A stretch of DNA of 15,413 bases from CAYVDB01 sp964450705. Lineage in GTDB: Bacteria; Patescibacteriota; Minisyncoccia; Phycocordibacterales; Zambryskibacteraceae. Where the stretch lies: the NCBI GenBank assembly GCA_964450705.1, contig CAYVDB010000018.1:1-15413 (forward strand), written 5' to 3'. Both the position numbers and the translations under genes were made by a program. Positions 1-5,901 of this stretch are shown in pieces. The stretch's first letter is position 1, and the number at the start of each line of letters is the position of its first letter. Below the pieces are notes generated by a model that was given only the letters and a program-made list of their open reading frames with translations, searched no databases and was not told the DNA's origin.

Positions 1-2
1 TG

Positions 3-107
3 GATTCGGTCGAGGCTTGTTCTGAAGAATGGGAGGAGCAAGGTATTGATTCAGCTATCGGAGAAGCGGCGATTTGTCGGGCCGCAGAAATCATTGGGTC
101 TCGATAG
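3..107 (+). CDS. 3' end of an unidentified protein-coding gene (partial)
   Basis: The frame starting at base 3 is open from the window edge to a TAG at 105-107 and encodes 34 residues, ending CRAAEIIGSR. The peptide is acidic and helix-like (repeated E, A and I), as expected for a real C-terminus, and a good intrinsic terminator follows 22 bases later. Frame 1 is also open over most of this stretch, but its product is strongly basic and less protein-like. The family is not recognisable from so short a tail. The frame choice is an inference. Confidence 0.45.
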   Translation, partial: DSVEACSEEWEEQGIDSAIGEAAICRAAEIIGSR

Positions 108-129
108 GTTTCTCTGATGGTAGTTTGCT

Positions 130-163
130 AACTGCACAGCTTATAGGCTCTGCAGTTTTTTCT
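130..163 (+). terminator. Intrinsic terminator of the upstream partial gene
   Basis: AACTGCA (130-136) pairs with TGCAGTT (151-157). Inside it AGC (138-140) pairs with GCT (147-149) across a single C/C mismatch, leaving a six-base loop. A T-rich run follows directly. It separates the partial gene ending at 107 from the gene at 180, whose -10 box lies only a few bases downstream. Confidence 0.75.
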
Positions 164-164
164 T

Positions 165-173
165 TGTTATAAT
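165..173 (+). promoter_or_regulatory. Extended -10 promoter for the STAS-like gene (leaderless)
   Basis: TGT-TATAAT is a perfect extended -10 element, with the hexamer at 168-173. No good -35 is visible 16-18 bases upstream, because that stretch is occupied by the terminator. Standard spacing puts the transcript start at 180, the A of the ATG itself, so the mRNA is predicted to be leaderless. Confidence 0.7.
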
Positions 174-179
174 TATCTT

Positions 180-587
180 ATGAAAGATGAAGTTACTCTT
201 GAAGTTTCTTTGGGACCTGATGACATAGTAGAGATGAAGATTGGTGGAAATCTAGATGCTCATTCTATGGCGCGCCTTGTTGAGTGGACTCAAAAAGTTC
301 GTGAATTGGTGGGTGATGTCCATAAGAAGAGAGGATCGGTATTGTGTTTGGTTGATATTTCTAAACTTGCAACTTACCATCCTGACGTATTAACCACACT
401 TGCAAATCTTATGAAAGATAACGAACCGTATGTCTTGCGGACAGCAACATTTGGGGGCAGTCCTCTTATTACTATGGCAGAAGATGTGATTGTTGCTTTA
501 TCTGGCAGAAATAACTTAAAAGCGTTTCCTCTTAAAGAAGACGCTCTTTATTGGCTTGAGACAGGTATTCTAAAAACAAAAACTTAA
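180..587 (+). CDS. STAS-like / SpoIIAA-like domain protein
   Basis: This is a soluble protein of 135 aa. An N-terminal beta strand pair (about residues 5-22) leads to a helix with HSMARLVEWTQKVRELV, then a hydrophobic strand LCLVDISKL (about 55-63), another helix, and a second core strand TATFGG. That alternating layout fits a single STAS or SpoIIAA-like domain, a fold known for protein-protein switching and small-ligand binding. No catalytic motif is visible and the partner is unknown. The ATG at 180 has no Shine-Dalgarno sequence; the -10 box ending 6 bases upstream implies a leaderless message. The FAD oxidoreductase starts 8 bases after its stop, so the two are probably co-transcribed. 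The assignment rests on fold-like pattern and length, not on a diagnostic motif; a generic alpha/beta domain remains possible. Confidence 0.6.
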   Translation: MKDEVTLEVSLGPDDIVEMKIGGNLDAHSMARLVEWTQKVRELVGDVHKKRGSVLCLVDISKLATYHPDVLTTLANLMKDNEPYVLRTATFGGSPLITMAEDVIVALSGRNNLKAFPLKEDALYWLETGILKTKT

Positions 588-594
588 TTGTTCT

Positions 595-1953
595 ATGAAA
601 GTTAATCGTTCTCCGTGGATTCATCAGCTTGATACAGAGCGGGTTGCGACCCTTCTCCATGGTGATTTTGATACAGATATTGCTATTGTTGGCGGAGGAA
701 TCGCAGGCGTTGCAACTGCATTCTTTCTTCTTGAAAAGACTGAAAAGAAAGTCGCTTTATTCGAAGGTTCTCGATTAGCGCATGGGGCGACAGGGCATAA
801 CGCTGGGCAGATTACCTCATATTTTGAGAGATCTCTCAAAAGTATTAGCGAAGAGTTTGGTCTCTTAAAGACTAAAGAAGCTCAGATAGGAATAGAGGGA
901 GCGTGGGAGCTTCTAGATCATATGTATACAAAAGCGAATCTCAACATCCCGGTGTCTCGTTTTACCGGGTATGCAGGAGTTACTGATGTAAGCAGGACTA
1001 TTCGTTTTTTAGAAGATAGTTTTGTTAGGCATCAGTGTGGTCTTCATGTAAATGAATTTTTAATAGCAGAAGAAGCGCCATTTCTAGGTGAAATCCCTGA
1101 GCCATTACGTCCTTTTTATGTTGTTGTACCTCAACATATGATTTTGGAAAAACTTGAAACTAAAGATCGGCGTTTTTTCGGTTGTCTCATGGAGCAAAAA
1201 GGGTGTATGAACTCGGCGCTTTTTTGCCAAGAAATAGTTTCTTATTTACTTACTGAATATAAAGATCGTTTCTATCTTTTTGAACATACTCATATTCATA
1301 AAGTTGTTCTTAAAGAAGATCATGCAATCCTTGATGCTTTAAATCACACTATTCATTGTGAGCGAGTAATTCTCTGTACAAATGGGTTTGAAGGAATTCA
1401 TATTCTTAATACGAGCGGGCTTGATATTGATACACGTTTTCATCACGAAGTGCATGGTTTAGTCGGTTTTATGTCTGGGTATCTCCGTTCGTATAATAAG
1501 CCACCAATTGCTATTAGTTATGTATTACGATCAGGGTCTCCTCTTGATGGCGATTACTTTTATCTCACTCGTCGAGAGTATGATTTTGATACTACTCGCC
1601 ACGCCAATCTCATATCTATTGGGGGCCCAGAAATGAAGGTAGAAGATGGAGGTGAATATACAAGCGACCAAGATTATCCAGAAGAGGCCCGAAGAATTAT
1701 TGATGAATTTGCGCGTACTATATATGAGCAAGAGGAGAAGGACATAGATTACGAATTCTTCTGGCACGGTCTTATGGGTTACACTACAAGCCTGCTTCGT
1801 CTCATAGGTCATGAGCCTAAAAATAAAGTTTTACTTTATAATCTTGGATGCAACGGCATAGGTATTTTGCCGTCGCTTTTTGGTGGTCATCGCATTGCCC
1901 GACTTCTTTCTGAAACAAATGTAGAGACGTCCATATTTGATCCTAAATCATAA
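595..1953 (+). CDS. FAD-dependent oxidoreductase, DAO (DadA-like) family
   Basis: A 452-aa flavoprotein of the D-amino-acid-oxidase/glycine-oxidase superfamily. The Rossmann dinucleotide-binding motif is at residues 29-47 (IAIVGGGIAGVATAFFLLE), an acidic residue E57 ends the second strand as expected for FAD ribose binding, and GATGHNAGQI (64-73) matches the pyrophosphate-contact segment of the family. The C-terminal region, with FWHGLMGYT and YNLGCNGIGI, is the second FAD-contact block. There is no signal peptide and no membrane segment, so it should be cytosolic. Family members oxidise amines or amino acids; the substrate here cannot be read from sequence. It lies 7 bases after the STAS-like gene without its own Shine-Dalgarno site, so it is probably translated from the shared transcript. 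Length and motif order are normal for the family. Confidence 0.85.
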   Translation: MKVNRSPWIHQLDTERVATLLHGDFDTDIAIVGGGIAGVATAFFLLEKTEKKVALFEGSRLAHGATGHNAGQITSYFERSLKSISEEFGLLKTKEAQIGIEGAWELLDHMYTKANLNIPVSRFTGYAGVTDVSRTIRFLEDSFVRHQCGLHVNEFLIAEEAPFLGEIPEPLRPFYVVVPQHMILEKLETKDRRFFGCLMEQKGCMNSALFCQEIVSYLLTEYKDRFYLFEHTHIHKVVLKEDHAILDALNHTIHCERVILCTNGFEGIHILNTSGLDIDTRFHHEVHGLVGFMSGYLRSYNKPPIAISYVLRSGSPLDGDYFYLTRREYDFDTTRHANLISIGGPEMKVEDGGEYTSDQDYPEEARRIIDEFARTIYEQEEKDIDYEFFWHGLMGYTTSLLRLIGHEPKNKVLLYNLGCNGIGILPSLFGGHRIARLLSETNVETSIFDPKS

Positions 1954-2001
1954 AAATATATTGCAATTCTTTTTTGTAGGTGTATGCTTTTTATAGATAA
2001 G

Positions 2002-2007
2002 TAAAAT
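2002..2007 (+). promoter_or_regulatory. Possible -10 box for the candidate ncRNA
   Basis: TAAAAT at 2002-2007 would place the transcript start at about 2014, the base before the closing stem of the structured RNA. No convincing -35 lies at normal spacing. An alternative is TTGCAA (1961-1966) with TATGCT (1983-1988) at 16-base spacing, giving a start near 1995. The RNA might also be processed from read-through of the upstream oxidoreductase transcript, which has no terminator of its own. Confidence 0.35.
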
Positions 2008-2014
2008 TATTTTC

Positions 2015-2162
2015 ACAGATACAGGGGTGCTTAGTATGAAGTTTCCCCCTTCTGCAGAGGCAACCACAAAGGATGGAGGGCAGGTGTAGTTCCGGGGGCC
2101 ACCATTCTTTCCTCTGTATCTGTCGGGTTTTCCCGAGGCGCAGAATATGCGCCTCTTTTTTT
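2015..2162 (+). ncRNA. Candidate structured non-coding RNA with its own terminator
   Basis: A 13-bp helix closes this region: bases 2015-2027 (ACAGATACAGGGG) pair with 2111-2123, with one G-U pair. Inside, CCCCC (2045-2049) can pair with GGGGG (2094-2098), GAA (2038-2040) with TTC (2105-2107), and CTGC (2052-2055) with GCAG (2080-2083). The result is a rod with internal loops about 109 nt long. A small CGGG/CCCG hairpin (2124-2135) and a strong intrinsic terminator (2135-2162) follow. The GC content is clearly above that of the oxidoreductase gene upstream. I do not see the signal recognition particle tetraloop motif, the RNase P core or a tmRNA layout. A rod with a central bubble resembles 6S RNA in outline only. 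A 17-codon reading frame (2036-2089) lies inside, so a coding role is not excluded. Confidence 0.5.
2135..2162 (+). terminator. Strong intrinsic terminator of the candidate ncRNA
   Basis: GAGGCGCA (2135-2142) pairs with TGCGCCTC (2148-2155) around a five-base loop, followed by seven T residues. Orientation is plus strand only. It could also end transcripts reading through from the oxidoreductase gene. The -35 hexamer of the next gene begins inside the T-tract. Confidence 0.9.
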
Positions 2163-2189
2163 GACTTTATTCTAAAAAAGTTATATTGT
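2161..2189 (+). promoter_or_regulatory. Promoter for the orphan gene at 2270
   Basis: TTGACT (2161-2166, followed by TT) is a near-consensus -35. Either TATATT (2182-2187, 15-base spacer) or TATTGT (2184-2189, 17-base spacer) can serve as -10. The start should fall near 2194-2196. The TTGACTTT core is shared with the promoters at 5821 and at 14349 (minus). Confidence 0.55.
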
Positions 2190-2208
2190 GTGCTTTGCTG
2201 AACCTTAC

Positions 2209-2216
2209 AGGAGGTG
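2209..2216 (+). promoter_or_regulatory. Full-strength Shine-Dalgarno sequence without an ATG
   Basis: AGGAGGTG is a near-complete complement to the 16S 3' end, yet no ATG, GTG or TTG follows at normal spacing. The only candidate in the open frame of the next gene is CTG at 2219. A second, weaker site (GAGAGG, 2254-2259) precedes the ATG at 2270. The strong site may mark a non-standard start or be unused. Confidence 0.4.
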
Positions 2217-2269
2217 TTCTGTTTTTCTCTTTCGCTAGGCGTACACCCTTACAGAGAGGTCATTTTTGC

Positions 2270-2863
2270 ATGGTCAACTGTTTCACTGTCGGGCACGATT
2301 CGTGCGACGAAGGGATTAGCATCGTTCTCTCTGCTCCAAGACCATTTCTCCTTGTCGGAGAGGGGGAGAATTTCGGACGCAGAGTCTTTTTCACCGAAGA
2401 TGAAGGCGACCGACCCCATGTCAAGAATGGGAAGGTCTTCGAAGCTTATGGCGCACAAGAAGACGGAATTCATGCTCCGGGCATTGTTCTCGTAAGGGAA
2501 CGGTCTTCAGTAGAGAATCCGTATCTCCTTGTACTTGTCGATACCTCTCGCAGAAGTTCTAACTGCTTGAGTATCGACTTTGTCGAGGAGATAGGACGGG
2601 TCTCCGGAGATCCGCAGTCGATTGCACGGTGGATTGTTTCCCACGAGCGTGGAAACTTTCTCAAGGAACTCTTTCGTCTGTCTCCTGGGGACGCTCTTCT
2701 TATGAGGCCCTTTGGGGTGAGTCCTTCTGACTGGACGCGTCAGCGAATCGTTCGATGCGTCAAAAACGGAGAAGAGTTGGCGCTTGAGATCATCCCGCGC
2801 AACACTTTTCTTCGCAGAGGAACCAGAACCGTGGCGGCTCTCGAAGTTGCTACCACCACCTGA
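2270..2863 (+). CDS. Orphan protein of unknown function, C-ending codon class
   Basis: I do not recognise this 197-residue protein. It begins MVNCFTVGHDSC, is mixed alpha/beta in character, has no signal peptide or membrane helix, and ends with an Arg/Thr/Ala-rich tail (RGTRTVAALEVATTT). The middle contains a hydrophobic strand YLLVLVDTSRRS (about residues 85-96 of this form) and a helix rich in charged residues. Codons often end in C or G, unlike the AT-rich conserved genes around it. The ATG at 2270 is preferred because GAGAGG lies 10 bases upstream. The frame stays open back to 2186, so starts at CTG 2219 (after AGGAGGTG) or TTG 2186 are possible; the latter lies on the predicted -10 and is unlikely. 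It stands alone between two terminators. Coding status is supported by the long open frame, leader and terminator, not by homology. Confidence 0.65.
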   Translation: MVNCFTVGHDSCDEGISIVLSAPRPFLLVGEGENFGRRVFFTEDEGDRPHVKNGKVFEAYGAQEDGIHAPGIVLVRERSSVENPYLLVLVDTSRRSSNCLSIDFVEEIGRVSGDPQSIARWIVSHERGNFLKELFRLSPGDALLMRPFGVSPSDWTRQRIVRCVKNGEELALEIIPRNTFLRRGTRTVAALEVATTT

Positions 2864-2868
2864 AAACG

Positions 2869-2900
2869 AAACCCGTTCCGGCGCATGCTGGGGCGGGTTT
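2869..2900. terminator. Bidirectional intrinsic terminator between convergent genes
   Basis: AAACCCG (2869-2875) pairs with CGGGTTT (2894-2900). As plus-strand RNA the stem continues through two U-G pairs, CC/GG and GC/GC to a four-base GCAU loop, about 14 bp in all. It ends the orphan gene from the left. Read from the minus strand, the outer stem is followed by CGTTTTC and would end the LOG/dehydratase transcript. Confidence 0.75.
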
Positions 2901-2905
2901 ATTTC

Positions 2906-3235
2906 TTAAAGTAAGTCTATCTTTGAAGCAAGAATGAAATCGTTTTCTGAAAGGCCGTCAATTGCATGAGTAGAAAGTCGAACTCGAACTTTATTCCAGG
3001 CGTATATTAGAATATCAGGATGGTGGCCCTCTTCTTCCGCAAGATTTCCTATTTTATTTACAAAGTCTATTGCTTCTCGAAAATTTTTAAATAAGAACTT
3101 TTTTTCAATAGCGTAATCTTCGATTAAATTCCAAGTATTTAGGTCTTTAAGGTACTCAATATTTTCTACATGGGTAAACGGAAGTGTATTTCCTTCACAA
3201 GGAATACAATGTTTTTTGTGTAAATCTTTATTCAT
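2906..3235 (-). CDS. phhB: Pterin-4a-carbinolamine dehydratase (PCD/DCoH family)
   Basis: This 109-aa protein has the length and the hallmark of the PCD family. EEEGHHPDI (residues 67-75) carries the two adjacent active-site histidines H71 and H72, and the third, H90, lies in STHAIDGLSENDF. An N-terminal CIPCEG (10-15) is also common in bacterial members. PCD dehydrates 4a-hydroxy-tetrahydropterins, normally to recycle the cofactor of aromatic amino acid hydroxylases. No hydroxylase or other pterin gene is visible in this window, so the physiological substrate is unclear, and a regulatory (DCoH-like) or Moco/folate-linked role cannot be excluded. Its ATG overlaps the end of the upstream LOG-family gene by 8 bases (ATGAATAA), which implies translational coupling. 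It has no Shine-Dalgarno sequence of its own. Confidence 0.9.
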   Translation of the reverse strand: MNKDLHKKHCIPCEGNTLPFTHVENIEYLKDLNTWNLIEDYAIEKKFLFKNFREAIDFVNKIGNLAEEEGHHPDILIYAWNKVRVRLSTHAIDGLSENDFILASKIDLL

Positions 3236-3971
3236 CGATCGGATTTACTCGTAAACCGTTATATGGAAGAGAGGTGTGGACTGGGGCTCTTTTTATCAAA
3301 TCAATAATTTCGTCATGGCTGTCTATAATTTTAAAAAGTTCCATATCCTCTTTATCGATTGCCCCCTGATTGAGTAAGCTTTCTGTAATAAAACTTTTTA
3401 CTTTATTCCAATATTCACTACCAACCAAGATAACTGGGAGGTGTGGTATTTTCCTGGTTTGAAGAAGGGTAATAATTTCAAAAAATTCATCGAGGGTCCC
3501 GTATCCTCCTGGATAAAAAATAAACGCTTCCGCTGAATAAGCAAGGCAGACCTTGCGACTGAAGAAATAATAGAAATCTATATGACTTGTTAGATAATTA
3601 TTTAGGATCTGTTCTCGTGGAAGGCGGATGGTTAGCCCAATAGAGTTTCCTCCTGCGTCTTGAGCTCCGCGGTTAGCAGCTTCCATTATTCCAGGGCCTC
3701 CACCGGTTACGATTGAATATCCGAGCTCTTCCGTGATTCGATGTGCAAGGGTGAATGCACTCTGATAGTAGACGTTATCTTCTCCAAATCTAGCAGAACC
3801 AAAAAAAGTAACCGACTTAGGGTAGCCCTCTAGAAATTTAAATCCTTGAGTAAATTCTCTTGAGATTTCATAAATACGTTCTTGAGTTGCCTGATGAATT
3901 TGCGCTTTTGTGAGAGGGTCTCTGTCGAGCTCTTTGTCAGGCAGGTTCACTCTTTTCTTTTGAGGTTCCAT
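3228..3971 (-). CDS. LOG-family Rossmann protein (TIGR00730-type, putative nucleotide 5'-monophosphate phosphoribohydrolase)
   Basis: This 247-aa protein belongs to the lysine-decarboxylase-like/LOG family. Diagnostic blocks are FFGSAR (56-61), GGGPGIMEAANRGA (90-103), the conserved R139 in FSRK, and PGGYGTLDEFFE (154-165), which is the PGGxGT nucleotide-binding and catalytic motif. Characterised relatives hydrolyse nucleoside 5'-monophosphates, or cytokinin ribotides, to free base plus ribose 5-phosphate; true lysine decarboxylase activity is not expected. The N-terminal 40 residues form an extra charged helix also seen in longer bacterial members. The ATG at 3971 lies only 3 bases from the predicted transcript start. 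The gene is first of a two-gene operon with the pterin dehydratase, with an 8-base overlap. The two activities have no well-known joint pathway. Confidence 0.88.
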   Translation of the reverse strand: MEPQKKRVNLPDKELDRDPLTKAQIHQATQERIYEISREFTQGFKFLEGYPKSVTFFGSARFGEDNVYYQSAFTLAHRITEELGYSIVTGGGPGIMEAANRGAQDAGGNSIGLTIRLPREQILNNYLTSHIDFYYFFSRKVCLAYSAEAFIFYPGGYGTLDEFFEIITLLQTRKIPHLPVILVGSEYWNKVKSFITESLLNQGAIDKEDMELFKIIDSHDEIIDLIKRAPVHTSLPYNGLRVNPIDE

Positions 3972-3980
3972 AGTTTGTTT

Positions 3981-3986
3981 ATTATA
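3981..3986 (-). promoter_or_regulatory. -10 box for the LOG/pterin dehydratase operon
   Basis: On the minus strand TATAAT reads from 3986 to 3981, giving a start at about 3974 and a leader of about 3 nt before the ATG at 3971. No clear -35 is seen. The upstream side overlaps the -35 region of the divergent FKBP promoter (4006-4034), so the two promoters may compete. Confidence 0.65.
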
Positions 3987-4005
3987 GCAGAGTGTATTCT
4001 ATGTT

Positions 4006-4034
4006 TTGATAATCCTCAGGTTAGGGGGTATACT
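4006..4034 (+). promoter_or_regulatory. Near-consensus promoter for the FKBP gene
   Basis: TTGATA (4006-4011), a 17-base spacer and TATACT (4029-4034) each match the sigma-70-type consensus at five of six positions. The predicted start is about 4041, leaving a 28-base leader before the ATG at 4069. It is divergent from the LOG operon promoter. Confidence 0.8.
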
Positions 4035-4068
4035 TTAGAAATATTACTCATAAAAAAGATTATTCGCG

Positions 4069-4524
4069 ATGAAAAGAAATACGATGATTGCAGTTGCAGC
4101 AGGGGTCTTAGTCGTCGGTTTTTTCCTTTTTGGCGATACTGCAACAAGTATGTTCAAAAGCTCAGCACAAGGTGATTCCGTATCTCCACAACAAAATGCT
4201 ACAGAGCGTTTTACTGTGCAAGATAGGATTGTGGGGACTGGAGCCGAGGCGACTCCTGGGAAAACAGTAAGTGTGCACTATGTTGGGGTGCTCGAGGATG
4301 GAACTCAGTTTGATAGTTCTGTCGCGCGAGGAACTCCGTTTTCATTTCGTCTTGGCGCAGGTGAAGTTATAGCTGGATGGGACCAAGGTGTCGCTGGGAT
4401 GAAGGTTGGAGGGCGAAGAATTCTTATTATTCCTCCAGAGTTAGGGTATGGCAGTCAGGCTCGTGGCCCGATCCCAGCCAACGCAACGCTTATTTTTGAA
4501 GTAGAACTTCTCGGCGTTGAGTAA
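4069..4524 (+). CDS. Membrane-anchored FKBP-type peptidyl-prolyl cis-trans isomerase
   Basis: A 151-aa protein. Residues 6-21 (MIAVAAGVLVVGFFLF) form a hydrophobic signal anchor after a short basic start, so the enzyme is predicted to face the outside of the membrane. A Ser/Gln-rich linker (30-46) leads to one complete FKBP domain (about 48-151). Visible active-site residues include Y71 in VHYVG, F81 and D82 in TQFDSS, the VIAGWDQG segment (100-107) with W104, and Y127 in ELGYGSQARGPIP. It should catalyse prolyl isomerisation and assist folding of exported proteins. No lipobox or clear signal peptidase site is seen, so it is likely anchored rather than secreted. It is monocistronic, with its own promoter and terminator. 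No Shine-Dalgarno sequence is obvious; an in-frame ATG at 4084 is an alternative start. Confidence 0.93.
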   Translation: MKRNTMIAVAAGVLVVGFFLFGDTATSMFKSSAQGDSVSPQQNATERFTVQDRIVGTGAEATPGKTVSVHYVGVLEDGTQFDSSVARGTPFSFRLGAGEVIAGWDQGVAGMKVGGRRILIIPPELGYGSQARGPIPANATLIFEVELLGVE

Positions 4525-4532
4525 ATAGATCG

Positions 4533-4579
4533 AAAAACAACCCCGTCCTGAGCTTCTCGAAGGACGGGGTTGTTTTTTT
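4533..4579 (+). terminator. Strong intrinsic terminator carrying a CCTGAGCTTCTCGAAGG core
   Basis: Bases 4533-4549 pair perfectly with 4561-4577, a 17-bp stem with the GC block CCCCGTCCT, closing an 11-base loop GAGCTTCTCGA, followed by a T-tract. The apex CCTGAGCTTCTCGAAGG resembles a short inverted repeat that recurs in many bacterial genomes. It ends the FKBP gene; the tgt -10 box lies 12 bases after the T-tract. Confidence 0.93.
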
Positions 4580-4591
4580 GAAGAGTACCGC

Positions 4592-4597
4592 TATAGT
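4592..4597 (+). promoter_or_regulatory. -10 box for tgt (leaderless)
   Basis: TATAGT at 4592-4597 places the transcript start at 4604, the A of the tgt ATG. TTGTTT (4570-4575, 16-base spacer) inside the preceding terminator T-tract is the best -35 candidate. Confidence 0.65.
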
Positions 4598-4603
4598 GTC
4601 TCA

Positions 4604-5809
4604 ATGAAACCAATCTCTTTCGTAATAGAGAAAAAAATTCCAAACTCTCTTGGAAGAGCAGGGACACTTACAACACAACATGGTGAAATAAAAACGCCAG
4701 CTTTTGTTGCGGTAGGAACAAAGGCGACAGTAAAATCTCTCACTCCAGAACAGATAAAAGAAGCTGGTATTCAAGTGGTGCTTGGTAATACATACCATCT
4801 CTACTTGCAGCCAGGAGATGAATTAATAAAAGAAGCCGGAGGGATTCAGAAATTTATGAATTGGGAAGGGCCTACCATGACCGATTCAGGGGGATTTCAA
4901 GTTTTTTCTCTTGGGGTAGCCTTTGGCAAAGAAATATCAAAAATAACTCGGCAAACAGATCCTAACTTCCTTATTCCAGAACGATCTATTGATTCTCCTC
5001 AAAGTATTCCGCTTGCAAAAATTGGAGCAGACGGAGTTTCTTTCAAGTCTCATCTTGATGGAAGCCTTCATTATCTTACTCCGGAAAAATCGATCGAAAT
5101 TCAACACAACATTGGGGCAGATATTATTTTTGCATTTGATGAATGCACTTCTCCTGCAGAGCCCTTGAGATATCAAGAGGAAGCGCTAAATCGAACTCAT
5201 AGATGGGCTCGGAAAAGTTTGGAGTATCACCAGTCAAAAGTAAACAAGGAAAGGCAGGCTCTTTTTGGTATTGTCCAGGGCGGCCGTGATGAAACGCTTC
5301 GGAAAAGGAGCGCGGAGGAGATAAGCTCTATGGATTTTGATGGTTTTGGGATAGGAGGATCCTTTGCAAAAGAAGATATGTCAACTGCAGTAAAGTGGGT
5401 AAATGAAATATTACCTGAAGGGAAACCCAGACATTTACTTGGCATAGGGGAGCCTGAAGATCTATTTATGGGAGTTGAAAACGGAGTAGATCTTTTTGAT
5501 TGTGTTGTCCCAACAAGAAATGCCCGTAACGGAACTCTTTATACTAAGTATGGGAAAATTAATATCTTAAATGCGCAGTATAAAAAAGATTTCACGCCCA
5601 TTGAAGAAGGTTGCGGATGTTATGCCTGCACACATTATACAAAGAGTTATGTTGCTCATCTCTATAGAGCAAAAGAGATACTTGCTTCTACTTTAGGAAC
5701 TCTTCATAACCTATATTTTATTGCTCATCTTGTATCTCAAATGAGAGAAGCTATTGTTCAAGGAAATTTCAATGATTATCGAGATAAATTTTTTCATACA
5801 TATATATAA
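4604..5809 (+). CDS. tgt: Queuine/preQ1 tRNA-ribosyltransferase (tRNA-guanine transglycosylase)
   Basis: This 401-aa enzyme exchanges guanine-34 of GUN-anticodon tRNAs for preQ1 (bacteria) or a related 7-deazaguanine in queuosine formation. Family blocks are clear: TDSGGFQVFSLG with the general acid/base D94, VQGG (225-228), GIGEP (280-284), and FDCVVPTRNARNG with the nucleophile D299. The zinc site is C337, C339, C342 and H368, with exact family spacing. Between FSLG (104) and GVSF (144-147) there are about 30 more residues than in classical bacterial Tgt. The gene is monocistronic in appearance and predicted leaderless. No other queuosine genes and no preQ1 riboswitch are visible, so the base is probably salvaged or made from genes elsewhere. 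No terminator is seen before the next promoter at 5821. Confidence 0.97.
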   Translation: MKPISFVIEKKIPNSLGRAGTLTTQHGEIKTPAFVAVGTKATVKSLTPEQIKEAGIQVVLGNTYHLYLQPGDELIKEAGGIQKFMNWEGPTMTDSGGFQVFSLGVAFGKEISKITRQTDPNFLIPERSIDSPQSIPLAKIGADGVSFKSHLDGSLHYLTPEKSIEIQHNIGADIIFAFDECTSPAEPLRYQEEALNRTHRWARKSLEYHQSKVNKERQALFGIVQGGRDETLRKRSAEEISSMDFDGFGIGGSFAKEDMSTAVKWVNEILPEGKPRHLLGIGEPEDLFMGVENGVDLFDCVVPTRNARNGTLYTKYGKINILNAQYKKDFTPIEEGCGCYACTHYTKSYVAHLYRAKEILASTLGTLHNLYFIAHLVSQMREAIVQGNFNDYRDKFFHTYI

Positions 5810-5820
5810 ACAGAGATGTA

Positions 5821-5849
5821 TTGACTTTAAATATACTTTGTGATATAAT
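5821..5849 (+). promoter_or_regulatory. Consensus-like promoter for the orphan lipoprotein
   Basis: TTGACT (5821-5826), an exact 17-base spacer and a perfect TATAAT (5844-5849) preceded by TGA, an extended -10, form the strongest promoter in the window. The start is about 5856, giving a 46-base leader with a Shine-Dalgarno site. The -35 starts TTGACTTT, like those at 2161 and 14349 (minus). Confidence 0.9.
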
Positions 5850-5901
5850 AAATATCAGAAACAAGACAGGTCCTTTCCATCCCTTACTATCGGAGAACAA
5901 C

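Noticed and set aside
1531..1812. A minus-strand frame with a hydrophobic stretch inside the oxidoreductase
   Set aside because: It is a shadow of the conserved FAD-binding gene, without promoter or ribosome-binding site.
2036..2089. A 17-codon frame (starting MKFPPSAEATT) as a gene
   Set aside because: It has a weak AGGGGT site, but it lies within a strongly paired RNA and is too short to call without conservation; kept only as a note in the ncRNA finding.
2015..2162. Reading the structured region as SRP, RNase P or tmRNA
   Set aside because: The SRP apical GGAA tetraloop with its flanking conserved loops, the RNase P GAGGAAAGU core and a tRNA-like acceptor with a tag frame are all absent on both strands.
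4580..4604. A preQ1 riboswitch upstream of tgt
   Set aside because: The predicted transcript starts on the ATG and the only upstream structure is the FKBP terminator, so there is no leader to hold an aptamer.
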